Positions 1 through 7,846 of a DNA stretch of 64,000 nt are shown one piece after another. The stretch spans positions 1,781,373-1,845,372 of the forward strand of contig NZ_CP024866.1 in the NCBI RefSeq assembly GCF_004136015.1, given 5' to 3'. The DNA is from Pseudomonas sp. ACM7 (lineage in GTDB: Bacteria > Pseudomonadota > Gammaproteobacteria > Pseudomonadales > Pseudomonadaceae). The first letter of the stretch is position 1, and each line of letters begins with the position of its first letter. Made by a program: the position numbers and the translations under genes. The notes beneath the pieces were generated by a model. It had not been told where the DNA came from and searched no databases. It worked only from the letters and a program-made list of their open reading frames with translations.

Positions 1-74
1 GCGCACCGAAACCCGCTGCCCGCTCACTGCATGACATGGCCCACGAGCATCTGGCCAAACAGGGAGATCGCTGA
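1..74 (+). CDS. lutB: LutB, C-terminal end only (lactate utilisation iron-sulfur protein)
   Basis: Only the last 23 or so codons lie in the window, read in frame to a TGA at 72-74. The tail (ending HLAKQGDR) is what I would expect for the end of LutB, the Fe-S subunit of the LutABC L-lactate oxidation complex, but it is too short to prove the family alone. The stop codon overlaps the ATG of the next gene (TGATG), which is the usual arrangement of lutB and lutC. The call rests mostly on that neighbour. Confidence 0.6.
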   Translation, partial: APKPAARSLHDMAHEHLAKQGDR

Positions 75-745
75 TGAGCGCCAAGCAAAATATCCTCGCC
101 AAATTGCGTAAAAGTCTGACGGGCACCACGCCGGTGCCTGACGAATTTGACGTCGAACTGGTGACAGCGCCCTACACGTACACCGCCGAGCAACGCATCC
201 CGCAGCTGCGCAAGCTGATGGAAGCGGTGCACACCGAAATCCATCTGACGTCCGGCGAAGGTTGGCCTTCGTTGCTCGCTCAGTTATTGCGGGACCGTCA
301 GTTGCCGAGTTTGTTGATTGCACCGACTACACCTCACGGGCAACGCGTCACTCAGCACTGGGCGAAAAATCCTGATCTGCCAACGCTCAAAGCCTACGAC
401 CGTCCGGTTGAAGAATGGAAAGCCGAATTGTTCAACGACACGCCGGCCAGCCTGACTGGCACCCTCGGTGCAATCGCCGCGACAGGTAGTCTGATTCTCT
501 GGCCAACGCAGGAAGAACCGCGCTTGATGAGCCTGGTGCCGCCGGTGCATTACGCCCTGCTCAAGGCCAGTGAAATCCGCGACAACTTCTATCAAGTGCA
601 GCAGGAATTCGAGTGGGCCCAAGGCATGCCGACCAACGCCCTGCTGGTGTCCGGCCCGTCGAAAACCGCTGACATCGAGCAGGTCCTGGCTTACGGCGCT
701 CACGGTCCGAAAGACCTCGTGGTCATGATCCTGGAGGACCAATGA
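74..745 (+). CDS. lutC: LutC/YkgG family lactate utilisation protein (LUD domain)
   Basis: This 223-aa protein is a LUD-domain protein of the LutC type. LutA, LutB and LutC together oxidise L-lactate to pyruvate in the cytoplasm. The length is typical. The family signature is seen in the middle, where a TGTLGAIAATGSL stretch precedes the PPVHY segment. It starts at an ATG overlapping the stop of lutB and ends four bases inside the next gene (ATGAATC at 742), so the three genes are translationally coupled. With the downstream D-lactate dehydrogenase the operon would let the cell use both lactate isomers. Residues binding substrate are not known to me. Confidence 0.9.
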   Translation: MSAKQNILAKLRKSLTGTTPVPDEFDVELVTAPYTYTAEQRIPQLRKLMEAVHTEIHLTSGEGWPSLLAQLLRDRQLPSLLIAPTTPHGQRVTQHWAKNPDLPTLKAYDRPVEEWKAELFNDTPASLTGTLGAIAATGSLILWPTQEEPRLMSLVPPVHYALLKASEIRDNFYQVQQEFEWAQGMPTNALLVSGPSKTADIEQVLAYGAHGPKDLVVMILEDQ

Positions 746-3561
746 ATCTACCCGCGGCTTTCCTGCGAGATGCGCAGCAACTGATTCCCCAGGAGCGACG
801 TTTCGACGACCCGCTGTCGACCTTGGCCTTCGGCACCGACGCCAGTTTCTACCGGTTGATTCCGAAACTGGTGATTCGTGTCGAGTCGGAAGATGAAGTA
901 GTCGCGCTGCTGAAACTTGCGCAACGGGATCTAGTCCCGGTAACCTTCCGCGCCGCCGGCACCAGCCTGTCCGGCCAGGCCATCAGTGACTCGGTGTTGA
1001 TCGTCCTGGGGGATAACTGGAACGGTCGCGAGATCCGCGGCCAAGGCACGCAAATCCGTCTGCAACCGGGCGTGATCGGCGCACAGGCCAACGCATGGCT
1101 GGCGCCGTTCGGACGCAAGATCGGCCCGGACCCGGCGTCGATCAATGCCTGTAAAATCGGCGGCATCGTCGCCAACAATGCCAGCGGCATGTGCTGCGGC
1201 ACGGCGCAAAATACCTATCACACATTGGCCGGCATTCGCCTGGTGCTGGCCGACGGCAGCCGTCTCGATACCGAAGATGCGGCGAGTGTTGCGGCGTTTC
1301 GTGAGAGCCACGCTTCGCTGCTTGAACGCCTGGCAACGTTGGGCCGCGAAACCCGCGCCAATGCCGAGCTGGCGGCGAGAATTCGCCACAAATACCGTCT
1401 GAAAAATACCACTGGCCTGTCACTCAATGCGCTGGTGGATTTCGATGAGCCTGTGGATATCTTGAGCCACTTGCTGGTGGGCTCCGAAGGCACCCTCGGC
1501 TTCATCAGCGCGGTGACTTACGACACGGTGATCGACCACCCGAACAAGGCCTCGGCGCTGATCGTGTTTCCGGACGTGGAGACCTGCTGCAACGCCGTAA
1601 CCGTGCTGAAAAGCCAACCGGTGTCGGCCGTCGAACTGCTGGACCGCCGCAGTCTGCGTTCAGTGCAGGACAAACCCGGCATGCCCGCTTTCGTACAACA
1701 GTTGTCGAACAATGCCTGTGCGCTGCTGATCGAATCCCGCGCCGCATCGTCCACTTTGCTACAGGAACAACTGGCGCACATCATGGCGTCGTTGACTTCT
1801 TTCCCGGTGGAAAAACAAGTCGACTTCACCGAAGACCCGGTGGAAAACGCCCGGCTCTGGGCAATCCGCAAAGACACCTTCCCCGCCGTCGGCGCCGTGC
1901 GCAAAACCGGCACCACGGTGATCATCGAAGACGTGACCTTCCCGGTGGAACAACTGGCCATCGGCGTAAACCGCTTGATCGAGCTGTTCGACAAACATCA
2001 CTACGACGAAGCGATCCTTTTCGGACACGCGCTGGAAGGGAATCTGCATTTCGTCTTCACCCAAGGCTTCAACAACCCGGAAGAAGTCGCACGCTACCAA
2101 GCGTTCATGGACGACGTGGCGCAGTTGGTGGCGGTGGAGTTCGGTGGTTCGCTGAAGGCCGAACACGGCACCGGCCGCAACATGGCGCCCTTTGTCGAAC
2201 TGGAGTGGGGCAGCGATGCCTACCAGTTGATGTGGCAGCTTAAACGTCTGCTCGACCCCAACGGCATTCTCAACCCGGACGTGGTGCTCAGCGAGGATCC
2301 GCAGATCCACCTCAAGCACCTGAAGCCGTTGCCGGCCGCCGATGAGATTGTGGATAAGTGCATCGAGTGCGGCTTCTGCGAACCGGTCTGCCCATCTAAA
2401 GGCCTTACCCTGAGCCCGCGCCAGCGCATCGTGATCTGGCGTGACATTCAGGCGAAGAAACGCGCTGGCGTGGACACCACCGAACTCGGAGCCGCTTACG
2501 AATACCAAGGCATCGACACCTGCGCCGCCACGGGACTCTGTGCGCAGCGTTGCCCTGTAGGAATCAACACCGGCGAGCTGGTGAAAAAGCTCCGCAGCCG
2601 GAAGGCAACTCATACAAAAACCGCCAATTGGCTGGAAGGCAATTTCGCCACCGCGCTGCAAGGTGCACGTTTCACCCTGCACGTGGCCAACGGCGCACGG
2701 ATGCTGCTGGGGGCGCCACGATTGGCAAAGCTTTCGGCAACGTTGACGCGCCTATCCAAAGGTCAGGTCCCGCAATGGACCAACGCCATGCCGCAACCGG
2801 AAAAAGCCATTCGTTTCAGCCCGACAGTGTCGGACGAACGCCCTCGAGTGGTGTACTTCGCGGCCTGCGTGTCGCGGGCAATGGGCCCGGCGGCGGGTGA
2901 TAAAGAGCAAATGTCGCTGTACGACAAAACCCGTGGGTTGTTGGAAAAAGCCGGTTACCAAGTGGTCTTCCCGGACAACCTGGACAACCTCTGCTGCGGG
3001 CAACCATTCGCCTCCAAGGGCTACGCCGAACAGGCCGAGCACAAACGCCAGGAACTGATCGGCGCCTTGCTGCACGCCAGTCGCGGCGGGCTCGACCCGA
3101 TCTACTGCGACACCAGCCCCTGCACCTTGCGCCTGGCCCAGGACCTGGGCGATGTTCGACTGGACCTGTACGACCCGGTGCGTTTCATCCGTACGCACTT
3201 GATGGATCGCCTCGATTTCACGCCGCAGGAAGCGCCGATTGCGGTGCACGTCACTTGCAGCACCCAGCACCTTGGCGAAAGTCAGACGCTGATTGATCTG
3301 GCGCGTAAATGCAGCAAAAACGTGGTCATTCCCGAAGGCATTCACTGCTGCGGGTTTGCGGGGGATAAGGGTTTTACTACGCCGGAACTGAATGCACATT
3401 CGTTGCGCACGCTCAAGGATGCGGTGCAGCAGTGCAGCGAGGGGATTTCGACCAGCCGCACGTGTGAGATCGGTCTGACGCAGCACGGCGGAATTGATTA
3501 CCACGGGCTAGTCTATCTGGTGGATCGGGTAACGCAGGCGAGGGTCATGCAAGAAAAATAG
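742..3561 (+). CDS. FAD-binding and Fe-S-binding D-lactate dehydrogenase (Dld-II/D2-hydroxyacid dehydrogenase type)
   Basis: A 939-aa fusion flavoprotein. The N-terminal half is an FAD-linked oxidase: a PCMH-type FAD domain (about residues 40-270, with the conserved GTSLSGQA and GSEGTLG segments), then the oxidase C-terminal domain to about 530, including the EHGTGRN motif. The second half is a ferredoxin/GlpC-like module: one 4Fe-4S cluster motif starts at residue 540 (CIECGFCEPVCP), another at 594 (CAATGLCAQRCP), and two CCG domains follow with CCGQPF near 751 and CCGFAG near 868. Family members oxidise D-lactate and pass electrons to the quinone pool. The coupling to lutC supports D-lactate as substrate, though other D-2-hydroxy acids remain possible. 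Confidence 0.9.
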   Translation: MNLPAAFLRDAQQLIPQERRFDDPLSTLAFGTDASFYRLIPKLVIRVESEDEVVALLKLAQRDLVPVTFRAAGTSLSGQAISDSVLIVLGDNWNGREIRGQGTQIRLQPGVIGAQANAWLAPFGRKIGPDPASINACKIGGIVANNASGMCCGTAQNTYHTLAGIRLVLADGSRLDTEDAASVAAFRESHASLLERLATLGRETRANAELAARIRHKYRLKNTTGLSLNALVDFDEPVDILSHLLVGSEGTLGFISAVTYDTVIDHPNKASALIVFPDVETCCNAVTVLKSQPVSAVELLDRRSLRSVQDKPGMPAFVQQLSNNACALLIESRAASSTLLQEQLAHIMASLTSFPVEKQVDFTEDPVENARLWAIRKDTFPAVGAVRKTGTTVIIEDVTFPVEQLAIGVNRLIELFDKHHYDEAILFGHALEGNLHFVFTQGFNNPEEVARYQAFMDDVAQLVAVEFGGSLKAEHGTGRNMAPFVELEWGSDAYQLMWQLKRLLDPNGILNPDVVLSEDPQIHLKHLKPLPAADEIVDKCIECGFCEPVCPSKGLTLSPRQRIVIWRDIQAKKRAGVDTTELGAAYEYQGIDTCAATGLCAQRCPVGINTGELVKKLRSRKATHTKTANWLEGNFATALQGARFTLHVANGARMLLGAPRLAKLSATLTRLSKGQVPQWTNAMPQPEKAIRFSPTVSDERPRVVYFAACVSRAMGPAAGDKEQMSLYDKTRGLLEKAGYQVVFPDNLDNLCCGQPFASKGYAEQAEHKRQELIGALLHASRGGLDPIYCDTSPCTLRLAQDLGDVRLDLYDPVRFIRTHLMDRLDFTPQEAPIAVHVTCSTQHLGESQTLIDLARKCSKNVVIPEGIHCCGFAGDKGFTTPELNAHSLRTLKDAVQQCSEGISTSRTCEIGLTQHGGIDYHGLVYLVDRVTQARVMQEK

Positions 3562-3608
3562 AACCCTGATGCGCTGCCATAGTCCACAGAATAAGCCCGG
3601 ACGTTACC

Positions 3609-3734
3609 GCAATGCTGTTCACTTAAGGGAAACCGGCGCTTACCCCGAAATGGGAAAGCGCCGTTTTTCTTGGACTTCGCCGCAGCACCGAAAAGCAAAA
3701 ACCTTCGGTCAGCGGCTTAAGTGAACAGCATTGC
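3609..3734. mobile_element. MITE, 126 bp, IS4-like ends
   Basis: The element starts with GCAATGCTGTTCACTTAAG (3609-3627) and ends with its exact reverse complement (3716-3734). It has no coding capacity. The perfect 19-bp ends and the flanking 10-bp direct repeats show insertion by a transposase acting in trans, probably an IS4-family one, though no such transposase gene is in the window. It lies 48 bp after the D-lactate dehydrogenase stop and carries a hairpin plus T-run that could serve as that operon's terminator. Confidence 0.85.
3635..3670 (+). terminator. Rho-independent terminator carried inside the MITE
   Basis: GGCGCTT (3635-3641) pairs with AAGCGCC (3656-3662), the inner CCC/GGG extends the stem, and GTTTTTCTT follows. 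It is placed to end transcription from the lactate operon. Other candidates upstream are not evident. Confidence 0.6.
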
Positions 3735-3816
3735 GGACGTTACCGGGCTTTACCCAAACTCGGCAGCCCGTCCTGACGGCCAGCGCAGCCTGGACCCTCA
3801 GTTCAAGGAGATACAC

Positions 3817-4089
3817 ATGAAACGTTCTGTACTGTTAGGTCTGTTCGTTACTGTCTCACTGATGGCGTCCACCTCGTTTGCCGCCGAAGACCTCTGTTCG
3901 GTCAACTTGAAAACCATCGAAAATGCCAAGGCACAGACTCCTCCGGAAATGTCTGATCAGGTAATGGAAAGCGTCACGAAAGCCAAAGCCGATCAGGCAA
4001 AAGGCACCAAGGAAGGGACTGACGACTGCATCGCCGAGACCGAACAAACTATCCAGGAACTCAAGAACGCGAACAAAGGCGGGAAGTAA
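3817..4089 (+). CDS. small secreted protein of unknown function (paralogue of the gene at 4502)
   Basis: A 90-aa protein with a clear signal peptide (MKR start, hydrophobic core, cleavage after SFAA near residue 23). The mature part is about 67 residues, hydrophilic and helix-prone, with two cysteines (one in LCSV near the mature start, one in DDCIAET) that could form one disulfide. I chose the ATG at 3817 because AAGGAG lies seven bases upstream and the signal peptide starts there; the in-frame ATG at 3721 lies inside the MITE end. The gene at 4502 has the same layout. I do not recognise a function. Confidence 0.8.
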   Translation: MKRSVLLGLFVTVSLMASTSFAAEDLCSVNLKTIENAKAQTPPEMSDQVMESVTKAKADQAKGTKEGTDDCIAETEQTIQELKNANKGGK

Positions 4090-4100
4090 CCCAGCACAAT

Positions 4101-4120
4101 GCCAACCTTCGGGTTGGCCT
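4101..4120 (+). terminator. hairpin terminator after the first small secreted protein
   Basis: GCCAACC-TTCG-GGTTGGC (4101-4118), a strong tetraloop hairpin. The T-run is weak (CTTGTGG). The same hairpin recurs after the paralogue at 4789. Confidence 0.6.
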
Positions 4121-4136
4121 TGTGGCCCCCCCGGTG

Positions 4137-4190
4137 CCACCAAATATGTAGCAAACCAAAACCCGCCAAGTGCGGGTTTTGTTGCATCTG
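4137..4190. repeat. 54-bp repeat, left copy, containing a terminator-like hairpin
   Basis: Matches 25988-26041 at 51 of 54 bases. It contains AAAACCCGC and GCGGGTTTT arms with a short loop, a bidirectional-looking terminator. The bases just before it (CCCCCCCGGTGCCACCA) resemble the 3' end of ssrA. Confidence 0.8.
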
Positions 4191-4501
4191 CTGTTGGCCA
4201 TGTGTAAACCGCCCGCGTCGCCGTGAAAAAACTCGACCCCATGCCCAAATCCGTGGAAGGCGCGAAGCCCATTGGAGCTAGGCCCTGGAAGAGGCCACCA
4301 GCGAAAAGAAGCGATTGCGCCCGCTTTTAATGCCATTGCTTCTATCAAACAATTTTTTCATAGCCGTTCTGCTAAAACCGAATTCCTGCGCCGCTCCGTA
4401 GTCTTTTAAGTAGGCCCCATCAATCGTGGCTTATTTTCCGACCTCGGCCGAACCGCCCGCTCATACGGCAGCACCGAGACCATCAGTACAAGGAGATATC
4501 C
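4191..4501. other. intergenic stretch, no recognised gene
   Basis: About 310 bp between the repeat and the second secreted-protein gene. I see no supported ORF or RNA here. The region 4230-4330 has a coding-like look but no family I recognise; it may be a decayed gene. Confidence 0.4.
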
Positions 4502-4780
4502 ATGAAACGTACCGCACTCGCTGGTCTGTTCATTTCTGCTGCAATGTTGGCCTCTCCCGTATTTGCTGCGGACAACAACCTTTGTACGAGCAAGCTGCAA
4601 GAGCTCAAAAGCAAAGTGAATTCACTGCCGGCGAGCTCCGGCAACATCACAATGGAGATCAAAAGACTGATGTCCAGCGCCGAAGCGTCCCAAGCCTCCG
4701 GGGACGACAAAAAATGCGTCACCGAGGCCACCCAGGCAATGTCACTCGCTGACCAACAGCGCAACCAAACCACCCCATAA
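4502..4780 (+). CDS. small secreted protein of unknown function (paralogue of the gene at 3817)
   Basis: A 92-aa protein with signal peptide MKRTALAGLF... cleaved after VFAA, then about 70 polar, helix-prone residues with two cysteines (NLCTSK and KKCVTE). The start is fixed by AAGGAG about seven bases upstream. Signal peptide, cysteine spacing and size match the 3817 gene, and both are followed by the same GCCAACC-TTCG hairpin, so they arose by local duplication. Function unknown; an export to the periplasm is the only supported role. Confidence 0.8.
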   Translation: MKRTALAGLFISAAMLASPVFAADNNLCTSKLQELKSKVNSLPASSGNITMEIKRLMSSAEASQASGDDKKCVTEATQAMSLADQQRNQTTP

Positions 4781-4788
4781 TCTGTGGT

Positions 4789-4812
4789 GGCCAACCTTCG
4801 GGTTGGCCTTCT
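4789..4812 (+). terminator. hairpin terminator after the second small secreted protein
   Basis: GGCCAACC-TTCG-GGTTGGCC (4789-4808) followed by TTCT. Same loop and stem as at 4101. Confidence 0.7.
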
Positions 4813-4875
4813 CACGCGTGTTGACGTACACTGCGCAGGCTTGTTGCTCACTTTGATTCACAGAGCAACAGGCTC

Positions 4876-5269
4876 GGGGCCGTTTAGGATTCGACGCCGG
4901 TTGCGAAACTTTAGGTGCATGCCGAGTTGGTAACAGAACTCGTAAATCCACTGTTGCAACTTTCTATAGTTGCCAATGACGAAACCTACGGGGAATACGC
5001 TCTCGCTGCGTAAGCAGCCTTAGCCCTTCCCTCCTGGTACCTTCGGGTCCAGCAATCATCAGGGGATGTCTGTAAACCCAAAGTGATTGTCATATAGAAC
5101 AGAATCGCCGTGCAGTACGTTGTGGACGAAGCGGCTAAAACTTACACAACTCGCCCAAAGCACCCTGCCCGTCGGGTCGCTGAGGGTTAACTTAATAGAC
5201 ACGGCTACGCATGTAGTACCGACAGCGGAGTACTGGCGGACGGGGGTTCAAATCCCCCCGGCTCCACCA
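4876..5269 (+). ncRNA. ssrA: tmRNA (transfer-messenger RNA)
   Basis: The RNA begins GGGGCCGTTTAGGATTCGAC and ends with the tRNA-like arm GGTTCAAATCCCC...GGCTCCACCA, giving about 394 nt with CCA encoded. The tag reading frame runs from GCC at 4972 to TAA at 5011-5013 and gives ANDETYGEYALAA, ending in the LAA degron typical of Pseudomonas. tmRNA rescues stalled ribosomes and marks the truncated protein for ClpXP. Its 3' end is the left attachment site of the island that follows. Confidence 0.97.
5245..5269 (+). other. probable attL (3' end of ssrA)
   Basis: The T-arm and CCA end of tmRNA, directly upstream of a P4-type integrase. ssrA 3' ends are well-known integration targets. A diverged copy lies at 25971-25993. 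Confidence 0.65.
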
Positions 5270-5280
5270 CTTCATCATCT

Positions 5281-5307
5281 AAAGACGTCCAAGGGCGTCT
5301 TTTTTTG
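5281..5307 (+). terminator. Rho-independent terminator after ssrA
   Basis: AAAGACG (5281-5287) pairs with CGTCTTT (5296-5302), followed by further Ts. It lies on the island side of attL, so the island supplies the terminator for tmRNA. Confidence 0.8.
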
Positions 5308-5384
5308 TGCCTGAAATCCAGCAAATACAGGGGATTCAGGTCCAACGGGGTCCGATGGTATCTGAGCACATCCTACAATTCGTG

Positions 5385-5407
5385 TATTCCACGTGGTATT
5401 CCAAGCC
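5385..5407. repeat. TATTCC repeat near the left end, candidate integrase arm site
   Basis: TATTCC-ACGTGG-TATTCCAAGCC here matches 25901-25923 near the right end at 20 of 23 bases. An inverted GGAATAC copy follows at about 5434. Paired short repeats near both element ends are what tyrosine recombinases bind with their N-terminal domain. Confidence 0.5.
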
Positions 5408-5451
5408 CACGACTGCTATTTTTTGGAATACATGCAGCATCGGAGATTCTC

Positions 5452-6696
5452 ATGGGCGCCCAAGCCACTCGACTTTCAGACGTCAAAGTCAAAGCAGCGA
5501 AACCAAAGGAAAAAGACTACATCCTCACTGATGGCGACGGCCTCCAGATGAGAGTGAGGGCTAATGGCTCAAAGCTCTGGAATTTTAACTACATTCACCC
5601 AGCCACCAAGAAACGGATCAATATGGGCCTGGGTACGTTTCCGGAGGTGAGTTTGGCTCAAGCCAGGAAACGGACGGTAGAGGCCAGGGAGCTGGTGGCG
5701 CAAGGGCTTGATCCGAAAGCGAAGCGTGACGAAGATCGACAAACGTTGAGAGCAACTACGGAACATACCTTTAAAAACGTAGCCACCGCTTGGTTCGAGC
5801 TCAAGAAAGACTCGGTTACTACTGCTTATGCTGAAGACATCTGGCGCTCGCTCACGCTGCACGTTTTTCCCGACTTGGCCGCTACCCCAATTTCAGCGAT
5901 CACTGCTCCGGCGGTTATCAAACTGCTTAGACCGCTTGAAACCAAAGGCAGTCTTGAGACCGTGAAGCGACTGAGCCAACGCCTTAACGAGATCATGACT
6001 TATGGCGTGAATTCCGGCTTGATTCACTCGAATCCATTGAGCGGAATTCGCTCTGTCTTCAAGAAACCCAAGAAGACGAACATGGCAGCACTTGCGCCAA
6101 ACGAACTCAATGAGCTAATGGTGACGGTGGCCAACGCCAGTATCAAAAGGACTACACGCTGCTTGATTGAGTGGCAACTTCACACCATGACTCGCCCGTC
6201 AGAAGCAGCCACCGCACGATGGGCAGATATCGACATCGGCAAGAAAATCTGGACGATACCGCCTGAGCGGATGAAAAAGCGCCGGACCCACATCATCCCA
6301 CTCACAGAACAAGCTTTGGGGCTCCTAGAGGCTATAAAGCCCCTTAGCGGGCACCGCGAGCATGTCTTCCCGGCGGATCGCAATCCCCGTACTCATTGCA
6401 ACAGCCAAACAGCCAATATGGCTCTGAAGCGCATGGGGTTCGAAGGTCGCTTGGTCAGCCACGGCATGCGCTCAATGGCCAGTACCATCCTCAACGAACA
6501 CGGCTGGGATCCTGAGCTAATCGAGGTTGCCCTGGCTCACGTGGACAAGGACGAGGTGCGTAGCGCCTATAATCGGGCAGATTACATAGAGCGCCGCAGG
6601 CCAATGATGAAATGGTGGAGCGAGCATATCCAGGAAGCTGCTACCGGGAGCCTTTCTATGTCCGCGACCAATGACAGCGGGGGTGTAGTCCGCTAA
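5452..6696 (+). CDS. P4-type tyrosine recombinase (island integrase)
   Basis: A 414-aa site-specific recombinase. The N-terminal part (residues 5-100) is the arm-binding DUF4102-type domain, the centre is the SAM-like core-binding domain, and the C-terminal part carries the catalytic residues: Arg in MTRPSEA, HGMR, the second His in LALAHVDKD-like context (ALAHV) and the Tyr nucleophile in SAYNRADY. The start at 5452 follows GGAG and begins the conserved family N-terminus; longer upstream reading would run through the attachment region. It lies directly after ssrA and most likely inserted and excises the island. The catalytic set is intact, so the enzyme may be active. Confidence 0.93.
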   Translation: MGAQATRLSDVKVKAAKPKEKDYILTDGDGLQMRVRANGSKLWNFNYIHPATKKRINMGLGTFPEVSLAQARKRTVEARELVAQGLDPKAKRDEDRQTLRATTEHTFKNVATAWFELKKDSVTTAYAEDIWRSLTLHVFPDLAATPISAITAPAVIKLLRPLETKGSLETVKRLSQRLNEIMTYGVNSGLIHSNPLSGIRSVFKKPKKTNMAALAPNELNELMVTVANASIKRTTRCLIEWQLHTMTRPSEAATARWADIDIGKKIWTIPPERMKKRRTHIIPLTEQALGLLEAIKPLSGHREHVFPADRNPRTHCNSQTANMALKRMGFEGRLVSHGMRSMASTILNEHGWDPELIEVALAHVDKDEVRSAYNRADYIERRRPMMKWWSEHIQEAATGSLSMSATNDSGGVVR

Positions 6697-6745
6697 CGCA
6701 ATACGCACAATTTTGCATAACATAAATTACGTGCAAATCACCAGG

Positions 6746-6949
6746 CACGATTTCCGGTCTTCCTTTGGGGACTGGGCCGGGGAATGCACGCATTATCCAC
6801 GAGAGGTTTGTGAGATGGCGCTGGCGCATGATGAACGAGATCAGACTGAGGGGGCATACTCCCGCACTGACTTTCTCTACAAGCGGCGCGACCTCATGAA
6901 CGACTGGAGTAAATTTATTACATCTCCACGAACAGCAATCGAAAATTAA
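6746..6949 (+). pseudogene. C-terminal fragment of a second P4-type integrase
   Basis: About 68 codons in frame to the stop match the end of another tyrosine recombinase: HDFRSSFGDWAGE (box II His and Arg), MALAHD (second catalytic His) and AYSRTDF (Tyr). The arm-binding and core-binding domains are absent, so it cannot work. It is not a copy of the neighbouring integrase end, whose sequence differs clearly, so it records an older element at the same site. Confidence 0.8.
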
Positions 6950-7043
6950 GCATGCGACTTCCGTAGCAACATTCTTGCCCTTCAATCCAAAAAATATACA
7001 TCGAATAGATACTACTTAAAAGAATATCACCAAGAGGTATGCA

Positions 7044-7763
7044 ATGAAAAAAACGAAGCCTCCACTTTTTACGCGAAGCCAGCTCACAATGCATATGAAT
7101 GAGCGCATAGGCAGCACCACAATCAATGAGGCCATCGCAAGAAACAACGGGTTACTTCAATGCCATTTTTTTGAACACTTTATCAAGCCTGGCGAATATT
7201 TGAAATTGTTAGACAGTATCCGCTCTTGCATAATTGACCCAGTACTCCAGGGTCAGTTAGAGGCGAGTTGGATCAACGAAACCATCGAGGATAACGAAGA
7301 AATCACTATACTGTTCCAGCATGTGAGATATGCATGCCTATATCTGGAGCTGGCCAGAGCAGCCGAAGAGAATAAAGACCGCGACCGCGCTTGGGCCTTT
7401 ACTAACGACGCTAGTTTAATGACCGGTGAAATCATAGAAAAATCAAGCGCCATTCTCAATGCGATGGAGGTCGAGGGTCGCAAGGCACAAAACAGTAAAA
7501 ATGCTCAAGGACGAAACAATGCTAGCGTGCTGATGAAGGAGGAAGTCGTAAGACTATTAGAGGAGAAGAGGCCAGAGTCAGGCTGGCCATCTAAAGTAGC
7601 CGCCTTCACTGCGCTAGAAAGCCTTATGACTGACTTTATCAAACGCAACAATATCCTTGGTATAAAGGCCTCGAACATTGAAAGCTGGCTGCCGGAATGG
7701 TTACGAACAGACGAACTGGTTAAGCTTGCTTGGGAAAAGACTAAGCGTGCAAATACCCGATGA
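7044..7763 (+). CDS. hypothetical island protein, 239 aa
   Basis: I do not recognise the family. The protein is soluble, mostly helical by composition, with an acidic middle (IEDNEEIT) and a basic, polar linker (about residues 145-165) before a C-terminal helical part ending KAWEKTKRANTR-like. No signal peptide or membrane segment. The start follows an AAGAGGT ribosome site at about 7033. Base composition is richer in AT than the surrounding chromosome, as in the next gene, which fits a transferred origin. Its place between the integrase and the replication protein suggests an element-backbone role, but nothing in the sequence proves it. Confidence 0.7.
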   Translation: MKKTKPPLFTRSQLTMHMNERIGSTTINEAIARNNGLLQCHFFEHFIKPGEYLKLLDSIRSCIIDPVLQGQLEASWINETIEDNEEITILFQHVRYACLYLELARAAEENKDRDRAWAFTNDASLMTGEIIEKSSAILNAMEVEGRKAQNSKNAQGRNNASVLMKEEVVRLLEEKRPESGWPSKVAAFTALESLMTDFIKRNNILGIKASNIESWLPEWLRTDELVKLAWEKTKRANTR

Positions 7764-7846
7764 TACTTAGGCTTTACACCATCGTCGTTTTGATGGCGCC
7801 CTACAAGGCTCTCAGTAGCACTGAGAACCCTTAATAACAATAAGCC

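Larger units (their letters stand above)
3599..3744. repeat. 10-bp target-site duplication flanking a MITE
   Basis: GGACGTTACC occurs directly before (3599-3608) and directly after (3735-3744) the 126-bp inverted-repeat element. A 10-bp duplication is in the range made by IS4-family transposases. Confidence 0.85.

Noticed and set aside
1759..2682. Minus-strand open frame of about 307 codons inside the D-lactate dehydrogenase
   Set aside because: Antisense shadow; no ribosome site or domain, and the plus strand encodes a complete enzyme.
5087..5314. Open frame across the 3' half of tmRNA
   Set aside because: The sequence is structural RNA; no protein family matches.
5385..5440. Short TATTCC repeats considered as the start of a CRISPR array
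   Set aside because: Two or three short copies only, no regular spacers and no cas gene; better explained as integrase arm sites.
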